This document shows positions 53,909-63,865 of a stretch of DNA of 64,000 nt, one piece after another. Within the stretch, counting starts at the first letter, position 1. Each line of letters starts with the position of its first letter. This stretch comes from Allosphingosinicella deserti (GTDB lineage: Bacteria; Pseudomonadota; Alphaproteobacteria; Sphingomonadales; Sphingomonadaceae): positions 32,001 through 96,000 of the forward strand of contig NZ_PXYI01000011.1 of the NCBI RefSeq assembly GCF_003012735.1. Direction: 5' to 3'. The notes beneath the pieces were generated by a model, which made no database searches, was not told the DNA's origin, and worked only from the letters and a program-made list of their open reading frames with translations. Position numbers and translations under genes: made by a program.

Positions 53909-54757
53909 TCACAGCGCCCGGCCTTGTGAACAGGCTTCGAACTCCACCGGATCATGGGCACAGATGATCCTTACCTCGCGCGAATGCTCCACCGAAAGCT
54001 GCCGCAGGCGTTCCTGGTTGGCGAGGCGCGCGTCGCGGTCGACTTCCATCATCGTCTGATAGCCGCGCAGACCCGGCGTGCATTTGCGCTTCGGGCCGCG
54101 CATTTCGCCGCGGTAGAAATAGGCGTCGCCGGCATGGAGGAACCAGCCGTCGCCGGTCTGAACGGCGATGCCGGCATGCCCCCAGGTGTGCCCCGGCAGC
54201 GGCACGAAAAGGATCTCCGGCGGCAGGCCCTCGAGGGCACGGACAGCCGGAAAGCCGAACCAGGATTCGCCGTTTCCGGCGTAGCGCCGCCAGTGCTCCA
54301 CTTCGTTATATTGGGCCGGCCGGTAGCGGTTGCGCGGCACGAACCCCTTGCGCGGGCCGGTGGCGGCGCTGAACTCCGCGTCCATCAGGTGGACGGTTGC
54401 ATGCGGGAAGTCTTCGAGCCCGCCGGCATGATCGAAATCGAGATGGGTGAGAAGGATGTGGCGAACGTCCGCCGGCGAGAAGCCGAGCCGCTCGATCTGC
54501 CGGATCGCCGTCTCTTCCTCGCGGAGCTTGATGTTGAGGAGGCTGCGCATCGTCCGCGTGATTCGCGGATCGGGCTGCCGGTGCGGATGGTCGACGTCCC
54601 TCAGGCCGTAGCCGGTGTCGACCAGCACCAGGCCGTCATCGGTCTCGATCAGCAGGCAGTGACAGACGAGCCGTCCGGTCAGGCCCTTGCTGCGCCCGTC
54701 GAAGAAGGCGCCCCCGAACGGGCAGTCGGTCCCGCAATTGAGGTGATGTATCCGCAT
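53909..54757 (-). CDS. Metallo-beta-lactamase fold hydrolase, AHL-lactonase-like
   Basis: A 282-residue protein with the zinc-binding THLDFDHAGG motif, an upstream DTGYGL, later ligands in GHTWGHAG and AGDAYF, and the start HHLNCGTDCPFGGAF. The spacing and the HLDFDHAGG form resemble the AiiA/lactonase group. It could hydrolyse acyl-homoserine lactones and quench quorum sensing, but many similar proteins act on other lactones or esters. It is convergent with the H1-like gene. Confidence 0.85.
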   Translation of the reverse strand: MRIHHLNCGTDCPFGGAFFDGRSKGLTGRLVCHCLLIETDDGLVLVDTGYGLRDVDHPHRQPDPRITRTMRSLLNIKLREEETAIRQIERLGFSPADVRHILLTHLDFDHAGGLEDFPHATVHLMDAEFSAATGPRKGFVPRNRYRPAQYNEVEHWRRYAGNGESWFGFPAVRALEGLPPEILFVPLPGHTWGHAGIAVQTGDGWFLHAGDAYFYRGEMRGPKRKCTPGLRGYQTMMEVDRDARLANQERLRQLSVEHSREVRIICAHDPVEFEACSQGRAL

Positions 54758-54823
54758 CGCCGCGCCTCCAGTCGTTTCGAGGCGGGCAACGCCGCCTGAG
54801 CAAACAGGCTCCGGGCAAGCGCA

Positions 54824-54860
54824 AAAAAGAAGCGGGGCGCCGCCAGGACGCCCCGCTTCG
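54824..54860 (-). terminator. Intrinsic terminator of the glycine-zipper gene
   Basis: GAAGCGGGGCG (54830-54840) pairs with CGCCCCGCTTC (54850-54860). On the minus strand the hairpin is followed by six Ts (54824-54829). It lies 25 bases past the stop of the gene at 54886. Confidence 0.9.
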
Positions 54861-54885
54861 GGTACGCGTTACAACATCGGTAGGC

Positions 54886-55194
54886 TTAGCGGCAGCGGCG
54901 CCCGCGGTTGCGGTCGATCTCGCGGCCGGCCAGCGCGCCGGCGACGGCGCCGAGCACGGTGCCGGTGGTGCGCTCGCCGCGCGTGTCGATCGCGCGGCCG
55001 GCGAGGGCGCCGGCGGCGCCGCCGACGATCAGTCCGGTCGTGCCGTTCTTGCGCTTGCAGCGAAGGCGGCCCTGGCCGTCGCGCCAGGTGCGGCCCTGGT
55101 AATAGCCATCGTCGCCACGGGCGAAGGCCGGAGCGGCGGGCATGACGGGCATGGCCATCGTGGCGGCCATCAGGGCAAGAGTGACTTTACGCAT
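54886..55194 (-). CDS. Exported glycine-zipper 2TM-type protein
   Basis: A 102-residue protein with a signal peptide (LALMAATMAMPVMPAAPAFA). The mature part has GLIVGGAAGALAGRAID and TVLGAVAGALAGREIDR, two matching glycine-zipper repeats. Such proteins are outer-membrane or periplasmic stability factors (SlyB/17-kDa antigen group). The ATG follows a GAGGAA site. A strong terminator closes the gene. Confidence 0.9.
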   Translation of the reverse strand: MRKVTLALMAATMAMPVMPAAPAFARGDDGYYQGRTWRDGQGRLRCKRKNGTTGLIVGGAAGALAGRAIDTRGERTTGTVLGAVAGALAGREIDRNRGRRCR

Positions 55195-55373
55195 GGGTTC
55201 CTCACTGGTTGATTTCTTATCCGGTCCAACGCTGCCCTTATGGATGCAGTTTCATTAACCTAAAACAACGATCGGTTCAGGTGGGAGCAGGCGGGCGTCG
55301 TCTCGTCGCGAACCGCCAAGACAGCGCAGAACCGCCGTTGCCGATGCGCGTTTGGACGGCGAAGGAGAGTGAC

Positions 55374-55589
55374 ATGAGCAACAAGCATCTGCGCCCGGAC
55401 GAAACCCCCATCGACCTGCAGGACGATCTCGAGCGCGACCCCGGCATCAGCCAGTCCAAGGGGCTCTTCGCCGGGGATACCAGGACCGATGCCGAGCTGA
55501 TCAAGGGCGACAACTCGGTCGAAGGCGACATCGACAATGACAGCGGCGTCGCCGGCGGCATCAACCCGACGGACGGGCGCGACCACTGA
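55374..55589 (+). CDS. Small acidic protein of unknown function
   Basis: A 71-residue hydrophilic protein (RPDETPIDLQDDLERDPGISQ, then GDNSVEGDIDNDSGVAGG at the end) with an AAGGAGAG site. It resembles the other small acidic proteins in this region in composition. No clear sigma site was found in the 179-base gap upstream. Confidence 0.75.
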   Translation: MSNKHLRPDETPIDLQDDLERDPGISQSKGLFAGDTRTDAELIKGDNSVEGDIDNDSGVAGGINPTDGRDH

Positions 55590-55621
55590 TCGCTGAGCCT
55601 CGCCAACCGTCGAGGCGGAGA

Positions 55622-55651
55622 GGTCCTCCCCGAGCTCGTTCGGGGAGGACC
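55622..55651. terminator. Strong hairpin between convergent genes
   Basis: GGTCCTCCCCGA at 55622-55633 pairs perfectly with TCGGGGAGGACC at 55640-55651 around a GCTCGT loop. It separates the small acidic gene from the end of hslU. No long T-run on either strand; it may terminate both. Confidence 0.7.
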
Positions 55652-55658
55652 TTGGAGT

Positions 55659-56960
55659 TTAGAGCACGTACTTGCTCAGATCAGTGTTGCGGGCGATCGA
55701 GCTTAGCTGAGCGTCGACATAGGCCGCGTCCACGGTAACGGTTTCGCCGGAGCGCTCGGCCGCTTCATAGCTGACATCTTCCAGCAATTTCTCGAGCACG
55801 GTCGAAAGCCGCCGCGCGCCGATATTCTCCACCGCCGAATTCACTTCGGCGGCGATGCGGGCGATCGCACGGATGCCGTCGTCGGTGAACGTCACTTCGA
55901 CACCCTCCGTCGCGATCAGCGCGCGATATTGCTCGCTGAGACTGGCTTCGGTCTCGGACAGGATGCGGACGAAATCCTCTTCGGTCAGCGCCTTCAGCTC
56001 CACCCGGATCGGCAGACGGCCCTGAAGCTCCGGCAGCAGGTCCGAAGGCTTGGCGACGTGGAAGGCGCCGCTGGCGATGAAGAGGATGTGATCGGTCTTC
56101 ATCGGCCCGTATTTGGTGGCCACGGTGGTGCCTTCGATCAGCGGCAGCAGATCGCGCTGCACGCCTTCCCGGCTGACCGATCCGCCGCGCACGTCCGACA
56201 CTGCGATCTTGTCGATCTCGTCCAGGAAAACGATGCCGTTCGCTTCGGCATCGGCAAGCGCGGTGCGGGTGACGTCGTCCTGATCCAGCCGCTTGTCGGC
56301 TTCTTCCTCGACCAACCGGTTCCACGCCTCCCGGACCTTCAGCCGGCGGCGCTTCTTGTTCTGCTGGCCAAGCGCCTTCGACATCATGTCGGACAGGTTG
56401 ATCATGCCGACCTGCCCGCCCATCCCGGGCACGTCGAACGGCATTGCCGGCGCTTCGATGACCTCGAGCTCGACCTCGCTAGCGTCGAGATGGCCTTCGC
56501 GGAAGCGCTGGCGGAAGCTCTCGCGGGTCGCTTCGCTGGCGCCCTTGCCGGTCAGGGCGTCGAGCAGCCGGTCCATTGCCGCCTGCTCGGCGGCGTCCTT
56601 GACCGCGACGCGGCGGCGCTCCTTCTCCAACCGCACCGCTTCCTCGACCAGGTCGCGTGCGATCTGCTCGACGTCGCGGCCGACATAGCCGACCTCGGTG
56701 AACTTGGTGGCCTCGACCTTGACGAACGGCGCGTCGGCGAGCTTGGCCAGCCGCCGCGAGATCTCGGTCTTGCCGCAGCCCGTCGGCCCGATCATCAGGA
56801 TGTTCTTCGGTGTCACTTCCTCGCGCAGCCCATCGGGCAGGCGCTGACGGCGCCAGCGATTGCGGAGCGCAACCGCGACCGCGCGCTTGGCTTCGGTCTG
56901 GCCGACGATGTGGGCGTCAAGTGCGGCGACCACCGCCTTGGGGGTAAGATTGTCGTTCAT
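55659..56960 (-). CDS. hslU: HslU, ATPase of the HslUV (ClpQY) protease
   Basis: A 433-residue AAA+ unfoldase. Walker A is GPTGCGKTE, the pore loop is GYVGRD, Walker B is [10 protein letters not shown], and sensor regions ([19 protein letters not shown]) follow. The C-terminal YVL end inserts into HslV to activate it. It follows hslV with a 90-base gap. Confidence 0.98.
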   Translation of the reverse strand: MNDNLTPKAVVAALDAHIVGQTEAKRAVAVALRNRWRRQRLPDGLREEVTPKNILMIGPTGCGKTEISRRLAKLADAPFVKVEATKFTEVGYVGRDVEQIARDLVEEAVRLEKERRRVAVKDAAEQAAMDRLLDALTGKGASEATRESFRQRFREGHLDASEVELEVIEAPAMPFDVPGMGGQVGMINLSDMMSKALGQQNKKRRRLKVREAWNRLVEEEADKRLDQDDVTRTALADAEANGIVFLDEIDKIAVSDVRGGSVSREGVQRDLLPLIEGTTVATKYGPMKTDHILFIASGAFHVAKPSDLLPELQGRLPIRVELKALTEEDFVRILSETEASLSEQYRALIATEGVEVTFTDDGIRAIARIAAEVNSAVENIGARRLSTVLEKLLEDVSYEAAERSGETVTVDAAYVDAQLSSIARNTDLSKYVL

Positions 56961-57050
56961 GTGGTGATGTATCAGCCCGTATTGCTCGTCCGCTAGATGG
57001 CTGCGGAGGAGGAGGAATCAAGCTTGGCGCCGACCGGCGCCGTCTCCGGT

Positions 57051-57599
57051 TCAGGCGGCGGCCGCCTCCTCGATCACTTCCACCGTCAGATTGCCATTGG
57101 TGTAGACGCAGATGTCGGCAGCGATCGCCATCCCCTTGCGCGCGATCGTCTCGGGATCGTCCTCATAGCCGTAGAGCGCAGTGGCCGCGGCGAGCGCGAA
57201 ATTGCCGCCCGAACCGATGGCGGCGACACCGCTCGCCGGCTCCAGCACGTCGCCGTTGCCGGTGAGGATCAGGGTGACGTCCTTGTCGGCGACGATCATC
57301 ATCGCCTCCAGGTTTCGTAGATATTTATCGGTCCGCCAATCCTTGGCGAGCTCGACGGCCGAGCGCATCAACTGTCCGTGATGCTGCTCGAGCTTGCGCT
57401 CCAGCCGCTCGAACAAGGTAAAGGCGTCGGCCGTCGCGCCGGCGAACCCGGCGATCACCGCGCTGTTGCCGATGCGACGGACCTTGCGCGCATTCGGCTT
57501 GATCACGGTATGCTGCAGCGACACTTGTCCGTCGCCCGCGATCACCGCTCTGCCATTTTTCCGTACCGCCAGGATCGTCGTCCCGTGCCAGCTTTCCAT
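57051..57599 (-). CDS. hslV: HslV, peptidase of the HslUV (ClpQY) protease
   Basis: A 182-residue HslV. The catalytic Thr follows a short propeptide ([16 protein letters not shown]), and [37 protein letters not shown] and [11 protein letters not shown] are family signatures. It forms a dodecamer with HslU. A longer frame through this gene runs past the true start and is antisense to the TPR gene. Confidence 0.98.
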   Translation of the reverse strand: MESWHGTTILAVRKNGRAVIAGDGQVSLQHTVIKPNARKVRRIGNSAVIAGFAGATADAFTLFERLERKLEQHHGQLMRSAVELAKDWRTDKYLRNLEAMMIVADKDVTLILTGNGDVLEPASGVAAIGSGGNFALAAATALYGYEDDPETIARKGMAIAADICVYTNGNLTVEVIEEAAAA

Positions 57600-57713
57600 G
57601 GTAACTCCCGCTCGTAATTGCCGCTCATGTGGGAGCGGGTTCGAGCGCGCGCAACGTCCCTTCCCACCCGCGCCGGAACCGCTTAGCCTCGTAGGCAAGC
57701 CAAAGGAGTATCG

Positions 57714-59375
57714 GTGCGTACACGCAATCTCGTCATTGCCGCCGCTGTGGCAGGGGCCGCGCTGCCGGCGAGCGCCGGCCAGAATAGCGAGCGGATCGCT
57801 GCGGAAACGGTCGCGGCGCCCGTTTGCGCCCCGCCGGACTCTTCTTCTGCCGGGGCCGGTGGGGAGAGCGCTCCGGTGCTGATCGACGGGCTCGGCTATG
57901 TCGGCATCGCGCCGGACACGGACAATGCAGAGGCCCGGCGATGGTTCGATCAGGGCGTGCGGCTGATCTGGGCCTATGACGAGGTCGAAGCGATCCGGGC
58001 GTTCGAACGTGCGCAGGCGCTGGCGCCCGATTGCGCCCTCTGCTTCTGGGGCGAAGCCTGGGCGCGATCGCCGACCCTGAACCTGCAGCCCCGCATCGAT
58101 GAGCTCGGCAAGGCTTCGCTCGCCGCGCGTCGGGCGCAGGCGTTGTCCGCAAGGCTCGGCCCGAAGCAGCGTGCCTTGATCGATGCGATGGTGCTGCGCA
58201 CCCGCGGAAGCAGGATATTCGACGGCAAGGGCTATGCGAAGGCCATGGCGACGCTGGCGCGCCTCTACCCTGACGACGACGCAGTGCTGGTGATCGCGGC
58301 CGATTCCGAGATGGTGATCTCCAAACGCGCGCCGAAGCCGGGCTCCAACGGGCAAAGGTGGCTGGAGGCGGTGCTTGCCCGCAATCCCGATCATAGCGGG
58401 GCCATCCACCTCTACATCCACCTCACCGATTTCCTTGACCGGCAGGCGCTGGCCGAGCCTTACGCCGAGCGCTTGGGCAGACTGGCCCCGGCTGCGAGCC
58501 ACCTGGTCCACATGCCGTCCCACACCTTTTTCGGTGTCGGCCGGTATCGGGATGCGGCGGAGGTCAATCTCGCCGCGATGGAAGCCGACCGCGCCTTCGT
58601 CGCCAGGGCCAGGCCCGCCAAATCCGATTACCGGGTGGGGCTCTATGCCCATGACGGCCATTTCGCGATCCAGTCGGCGTTGATGCGCGGCGATGGCGCA
58701 ACGGCGCGGGAAGTCGCCGCCGATTATCGCAGCCGCTATCCGGAGAGCGGCGACAGTGGCTGGCGGGCGATTATCCGTGCCTCGACCTGGTATGCCGATG
58801 GGCTGCACGCGCCGATCGCCGACGTGCTGGCGCTACCCGAACCGCGCGATCCGCTGATGCGGACCATGCGCTTCTACGCGCGGGGCGAGGCGCATGCGCG
58901 GGCCGGTGATGCCGCTGCAGTGCGCCGTGAGGCCGCCGCGATGGCGAACTTCCGCAACGGGCCGGACGGACGGGCGCTCGGCGGCGCGAACGTCGAAGCG
59001 CTTGTCACGCTGGCGCAGCATGTGCTCGAAGGCCGCGCCGAGATGCTCGACGGTGATCATGCCTCTGCAGCCGCGGCTTTTCGCAAGGCGATGAAGCTCC
59101 AGGCCGGTGGCCACTTCGGGTTCGATCCGCCGCCTTTCTGGTATCCCGTCCGCCGCAGCCTCGCCGCGGCGTTGCTCGCCGGAGGCGACGCCGAAGGTGC
59201 GCAGCACCAGCTGATCGCGTCGCTGGAACGCTGGCCCGGCGATCCGCTGGCATTGCTCGCTCTCGCGCGCGCCGAGCAGGCGCTCGGCCATCCCGACCTT
59301 GCCGCGCGCCACCTCGCCGGGGCCAAGGCCGCCTGGAGCGGCAATGTCGAGGGAGTGCCGCTGACCAGCATCTGA
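57714..59375 (+). CDS. Exported TPR-repeat protein, paralogue 1
   Basis: A 553-residue protein with a signal peptide ([14 protein letters not shown]) from a GTG start with an AAAGGAG site. The body is TPR-like helical repeats ([69 protein letters not shown]). CxxC-like CALC is shared with the neighbouring paralogue. No catalytic residues are recognised. It is divergent from hslV. Confidence 0.85.
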   Translation: MRTRNLVIAAAVAGAALPASAGQNSERIAAETVAAPVCAPPDSSSAGAGGESAPVLIDGLGYVGIAPDTDNAEARRWFDQGVRLIWAYDEVEAIRAFERAQALAPDCALCFWGEAWARSPTLNLQPRIDELGKASLAARRAQALSARLGPKQRALIDAMVLRTRGSRIFDGKGYAKAMATLARLYPDDDAVLVIAADSEMVISKRAPKPGSNGQRWLEAVLARNPDHSGAIHLYIHLTDFLDRQALAEPYAERLGRLAPAASHLVHMPSHTFFGVGRYRDAAEVNLAAMEADRAFVARARPAKSDYRVGLYAHDGHFAIQSALMRGDGATAREVAADYRSRYPESGDSGWRAIIRASTWYADGLHAPIADVLALPEPRDPLMRTMRFYARGEAHARAGDAAAVRREAAAMANFRNGPDGRALGGANVEALVTLAQHVLEGRAEMLDGDHASAAAAFRKAMKLQAGGHFGFDPPPFWYPVRRSLAAALLAGGDAEGAQHQLIASLERWPGDPLALLALARAEQALGHPDLAARHLAGAKAAWSGNVEGVPLTSI

Positions 59376-59456
59376 TCGGTCCGTTTCCGACCGAGTCCCT
59401 GTTGCGGCCACTCCTGGCGTGTTTACCTTGTGTTCCAGCGACATGGGGGGATGGCA

Positions 59457-61148
59457 ATGAGCGGAACGTTGCGGGGGGCGAGCGTCGCGCTCGCGGCATT
59501 GGCGGCCACGTTGCCGGTGCAGGCGCTTGAGCGGGCGGAGCGGTTCCGGGCGGGCGGTGCGTTCGCCCGCTGCGTTTCGGGCGCGGCGGAACAGGGTGGC
59601 GGCAGCGCGCCTGCGAAGCCGTTCCGGCTGAAAAACTTCAACTACGACACCAAGCTGCAGGCCGACACGGCCAATGCCGATGCGCAGGCGTGGTTTCAGC
59701 AGGGGCTGCGGCTCGTCTGGACCTATGACGAGGCGGAGGCGATCCGCAACTTCCGTGAGGCGCAGCGGCTCGATCCGGGGTGCGCGCTCTGCCATTGGGG
59801 CGAGGCGCTGGCGCGCTCGCCGACGCTCAATCTTCAGCCGCCTTATGTCGACGTCGATTCCGCCTCAGCGGCCGCGCAACGCGCTCTGGCGCGGGCGGGA
59901 AAGCTCGGGCCGCGCGATCGCGGGCTGGTCAATGCGATCGTCACCCGCGCGCCGGCCAGCGGCAGCGCCTTCGACAATGAAGGCTATGTTCGCGCGATGG
60001 CGGCCCTCGCCGAACAATTTCCCGGGGAGGATGCCATCCTCGTTCTTGCCTCGGACGCGCAGATCGTCCGCTGGGCGGCGACCGTCGCGCCGCTCCAGCA
60101 GGCGCAATCCTGGCTCGAAACGGTGCTCCGCCGCAACCCGCAGCACAAGGCGGCGATCCATTTCTATATCCATCTCTCCGACATCGTCGACCGGCCGACG
60201 CTCGCTCTGTCCTATGCGGACAGGTTGGCCGACAGCGGTGCGGGGGCCAGCCACCTGATCCACATGGCGTCGCACACATATTACAACAATGGCCGGTTCG
60301 CCGACGCGGTTGCCGCCAACCGAAAAGCCATCGACGCTTATGGCGATTACGAGAAGCAGGGGCCCGTTTTCTCGGCCTATCGCCGTTACCTCTATGCCCA
60401 CGATCATCATTATGCGATCGAAGCCGCGCTGATGCGGGGCGACGCGCACAATGCGATCGAGGTCGCCGAGCTGTTCAACGACCGCTTTCAAGCGAAGGAC
60501 CCGTTGTTCCGGATCCGCGCCGCCCATTATGCAGCGCCTTATTTTGCCTACGGGCGGCATGCGCCGGTGCAGGCCGTGCTCGCGACGCGGCCGCCGGCCA
60601 CCGGCTGGTCCGGAGACGTGCACGCGCTCGCCACGGCGGCATGGCATTATGCGCGCGGCGAAGCTCATGCCCGCAACAACGATGCTGCGCGGGTGAGCGA
60701 GGAGGCGCGGGCGATCGCGACGCTGCTCGATGGTCCGGACGGACGCGCATTGGGCCCGGAAGGCATTGCTTTGTCGATCATCGCACAGAACGTGCTCGAA
60801 GGACGCGCGGCGATGCTGCGCGGCGACTTCGCCGCGGCCGTCACCGCCTATCGCGCGGCGATGGTCGAGCAGGGTGACGCCGGCCTGCAATTCGATCCGC
60901 CGCCTTTCTGGTACGGAGTACGCCGCAGCCTGGCCGCGGCGATGCTGAAGGCCGGCGATGCCGAAGGCGCCAAGCGGCAGCTGCTCGCCTCACTCGGCAT
61001 GTTTCAGGAAGACGGGATCGCCTTGTGGACCCTGGGTCTGGTCGAATTCCAGCTCGGCAATCCCGACGCCGGGAAGGCCTATCAGGTGCGGGCGCAGCGG
61101 GCCTGGGCTGGCGAGAGCCTCGATCGGATGGCGATCGCCTTGTTCTAG
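59457..61148 (+). CDS. Exported TPR-repeat protein, paralogue 2
   Basis: A 563-residue protein, signal peptide ASVALAALAATLPVQA. It shares [60 protein letters not shown] and HMASHTYYNNGRFADAV with the gene before it, so the two are tandem duplicates. The ATG at 59457 has a GGGGGG site; earlier in-frame starts (GTG 59430, ATG 59451) are less likely. No function is recognised. Confidence 0.85.
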   Translation: MSGTLRGASVALAALAATLPVQALERAERFRAGGAFARCVSGAAEQGGGSAPAKPFRLKNFNYDTKLQADTANADAQAWFQQGLRLVWTYDEAEAIRNFREAQRLDPGCALCHWGEALARSPTLNLQPPYVDVDSASAAAQRALARAGKLGPRDRGLVNAIVTRAPASGSAFDNEGYVRAMAALAEQFPGEDAILVLASDAQIVRWAATVAPLQQAQSWLETVLRRNPQHKAAIHFYIHLSDIVDRPTLALSYADRLADSGAGASHLIHMASHTYYNNGRFADAVAANRKAIDAYGDYEKQGPVFSAYRRYLYAHDHHYAIEAALMRGDAHNAIEVAELFNDRFQAKDPLFRIRAAHYAAPYFAYGRHAPVQAVLATRPPATGWSGDVHALATAAWHYARGEAHARNNDAARVSEEARAIATLLDGPDGRALGPEGIALSIIAQNVLEGRAAMLRGDFAAAVTAYRAAMVEQGDAGLQFDPPPFWYGVRRSLAAAMLKAGDAEGAKRQLLASLGMFQEDGIALWTLGLVEFQLGNPDAGKAYQVRAQRAWAGESLDRMAIALF

Positions 61149-61221
61149 GCTGGGTTCTCGGCTGTTCGATGGGAGACAGGGATGGGCTGACAGGTCGCGT
61201 TGGCGGCTGTAGGCAAGGGTG

Positions 61222-63813
61222 ATGGGGTTTCTCCTCCTCGCTCTGATCGCGCTCGCGGCCTTCGTCTATCGCCTCCATTTGCGGATTGGCGCACTGGAGC
61301 GGGAGGTTCAGTGGCTTCGCGAGGGTGCGTCCGTGGAGGCGCCTCGAGTAGCCACTCGCCGCGCCGAGCCTGTCCGGGCACCGGCAGCCGAGCCCGCCGC
61401 CGAACGCGTTGCAGTCTCGCCACCTTCTCGGGAAAGGCTGCCTGAGGCGCCGAGCCCGTCCATGCTGGCGCGCGAGACGAAGGCCGCGGAGCAGGAGAGT
61501 TCCGCTCCGAACCGGCCAAATGTCGGAGGCCTGTTCGAGCAATTGGTCGGCGGGCGGCTGCTCATCTGGATCGGAGGCATCGCGCTCGCGGTCGCAGGCG
61601 TGTTCCTGGTCCGCTATTCGATCGGCCTGATCACGCCGGCCGTGCGGATGATCCTTGCGGCCTTGTTCGGCGCCGCTCTGGTCGGCGCCGGCGAGTTCGC
61701 GCGCTGGCGGCCCGGCAAGGTGGTCGATCCGCGGGTCGCGCAATCGCTGGTCGGCGCCGGGGTCCTGGTTTTCTACGCCGCCGCTTACGGGAGCCAGATC
61801 CTCTATGGCCTGATCTCGGCGCAGACCGCGCTGGCGCTGATGAGCGCGATCACGGTCGCCGCTTTGTTATTGTCGCTGCGCCACGGCGCGGCGACCGCCG
61901 TCATGGGGCTTGCCGGCGGCTTCGCGACTCCGCTGCTGGTCGGCAATCCGAGCGACTCGTCGGTGCCCCTGCTCACCTATCTCGCCCTGCTCGACATCGC
62001 CCTGTTCGTGATCGCGGGGCGGCGCGGCTGGGGCTGGCTCGCCGTTAGCGCCGTGGTGCTGAGCTTCGCCTGGACCGCAGTGCTGGCGACGATGGCCCCG
62101 GGCCACGCCTTGCCCGCCGGCGTCTTCATCGTGCTGCTGAGCTTCGGCGGTTCCCTGGTCAAAGCGGGGGAGGAGCGGCGGCTCGCCATGCTGCGCCCCG
62201 CTGCGATCGGCCTCGTCGAACTTGCCCTGCTGGTCGGCCGCCTCGATCTCGGCCTTCCCGCCTGGGGCCTCTTTGCAGTCTTGTCGCTTGGCTGTTTGGT
62301 CCTTGCAGCGCGCACGCCCGAAAATCGGCTTCTGCCTGCTTTGGCGCTGACGCTCGCTTTGCTGCTGTTGCTGATCAAGGCGATCGACCTGCCGGATCCG
62401 ATGCTGCGCTTCATCGCGGCGGGCATCACCTTGGTGTTCGCAGGCGGCGGCCTCGTCGGTGCGCTCCGCGGCCGCGACCGAGGGATCTCGGTGGCAGTGG
62501 CCTCAACCGGCTTTGCCGGGCCGGTACTGATCCTACGGCTCTGCCAGGGAGATTTGCTCGTTCGTCCCGGCTGGGCCTTGCTGATGGCCGCGCTCGCGCT
62601 CGGTCCGATCTTCCTCGCCTGGAGCCGCCGTGCGATCGAGCGCGACGGCAAAGCGGATGCGCCGAGCGTGCTTGCAACCGGCACGGGCGCCTTGCTGCTC
62701 GCCATCGCCGGGGTGGATCTGCTTCCCCTCGATCTCGTCGGGACCTTCTGGATGCTGATCGGACTCTGCATCGCGCTTGCCGGCCAACGCACCAGCGATC
62801 GCGGGCTCGCCGGCCTCGCCGCGGTCGGCACCCTCGCCGGCCTTGTGTGGAGCGCCGTGCGGGTCTTCGACCTCTGGGCCGCTTCGGCCATGGCACTTTC
62901 CGGCGATCCCGCGCTTGTCGACGATCTGCCGCCTTTGGGCCAGGGCCTGCTCGTGCTGTTGCCGGCGGCGCTCATTCTGCTTGCAGCGTGGCGCCTCCTT
63001 GCCAAATCCGAGCGCCTCGCACGGGTCGCGCTTGCCGCCGGCGGGTTTGCCGCGGGTGCAGTCGCCTATCTGCTCTACAAGCACATGTTCGCGCTGGCAG
63101 GGCCGGAGGATTTCATCGCCCGCGGCCTCGCCGAGCGCACCGTGCTCAACCAATTGCTGTTCGTCGCCGGGTGGGCGATCTGCCATCGGCGCCTGCCCCT
63201 ACCGTTGTTGAGCGATCGTCAGCGCTGGATGGCGGCCGTCGCCCTGACCGGACTGGCTGCGGCGCGGCTGGTCTGGTTCGACATGATGATCCACAATCCG
63301 GTGTTCGTCGTGCAATCGGTAGGATCGCTGCCGCTGCTCAATCTCGTCCTGCCGGCCTATCTGCTCAGCGCCTGGTGGCTGTACCGCGCGCGCCGCGTCG
63401 CCGGCAACGAGGCGCGTTCCGGGCTGTGGCTGACGCTTGCGCTCGCCGCCTTGCTGTTCGGCGTCATGCTGCTGGTGCGGCAGGCGTTCCAGGGCGCGAT
63501 CCTCACCGCTCCGACGGTGGGGGAGGGCGAATCCTATTCCTATTCGCTTGCCGCACTGCTGCTGTCGCTCGCCTTGATCGTCGGCGGCATCCGTCTTGCC
63601 GACAAGCCGGTGCGGATTGCCGGGCTCGCTTTGCTGGCCGTGACCATCGTCAAGGTGTTCGGACTGGATGCGGCCGCGCTGACCGGCTTGCTGCGGATCC
63701 TGTCGCTGTTCGGACTGGGGGTCGGCCTGATCGGCATCGGCCTGCTCTATGGCCGCGTGCTGCGGGCGGAGGCCGAACCGGGTCCTGGCGCCGGAGCGGC
63801 AGGCTCCGTTTAG
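61222..63813 (+). CDS. DUF2339 polytopic membrane protein
   Basis: An 863-residue protein. An N-terminal helix (GFLLLALIALAAFVYRL) is followed by a coiled or charged region, then the DUF2339 signature (GGRLLIWIGGIALAVAGVFLVRYSIGL) and about 20-25 membrane segments to the end. The family is widely distributed but its function is unknown; a role in the cell envelope is usually assumed. It starts 73 bases after the TPR paralogue and may be cotranscribed with it. Confidence 0.88.
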   Translation: MGFLLLALIALAAFVYRLHLRIGALEREVQWLREGASVEAPRVATRRAEPVRAPAAEPAAERVAVSPPSRERLPEAPSPSMLARETKAAEQESSAPNRPNVGGLFEQLVGGRLLIWIGGIALAVAGVFLVRYSIGLITPAVRMILAALFGAALVGAGEFARWRPGKVVDPRVAQSLVGAGVLVFYAAAYGSQILYGLISAQTALALMSAITVAALLLSLRHGAATAVMGLAGGFATPLLVGNPSDSSVPLLTYLALLDIALFVIAGRRGWGWLAVSAVVLSFAWTAVLATMAPGHALPAGVFIVLLSFGGSLVKAGEERRLAMLRPAAIGLVELALLVGRLDLGLPAWGLFAVLSLGCLVLAARTPENRLLPALALTLALLLLLIKAIDLPDPMLRFIAAGITLVFAGGGLVGALRGRDRGISVAVASTGFAGPVLILRLCQGDLLVRPGWALLMAALALGPIFLAWSRRAIERDGKADAPSVLATGTGALLLAIAGVDLLPLDLVGTFWMLIGLCIALAGQRTSDRGLAGLAAVGTLAGLVWSAVRVFDLWAASAMALSGDPALVDDLPPLGQGLLVLLPAALILLAAWRLLAKSERLARVALAAGGFAAGAVAYLLYKHMFALAGPEDFIARGLAERTVLNQLLFVAGWAICHRRLPLPLLSDRQRWMAAVALTGLAAARLVWFDMMIHNPVFVVQSVGSLPLLNLVLPAYLLSAWWLYRARRVAGNEARSGLWLTLALAALLFGVMLLVRQAFQGAILTAPTVGEGESYSYSLAALLLSLALIVGGIRLADKPVRIAGLALLAVTIVKVFGLDAAALTGLLRILSLFGLGVGLIGIGLLYGRVLRAEAEPGPGAGAAGSV

Positions 63814-63865
63814 TCCAAGCGCGTGATCGATCGGCTGGGGTGCCGGTCTCCGGCGCCCATCGATG

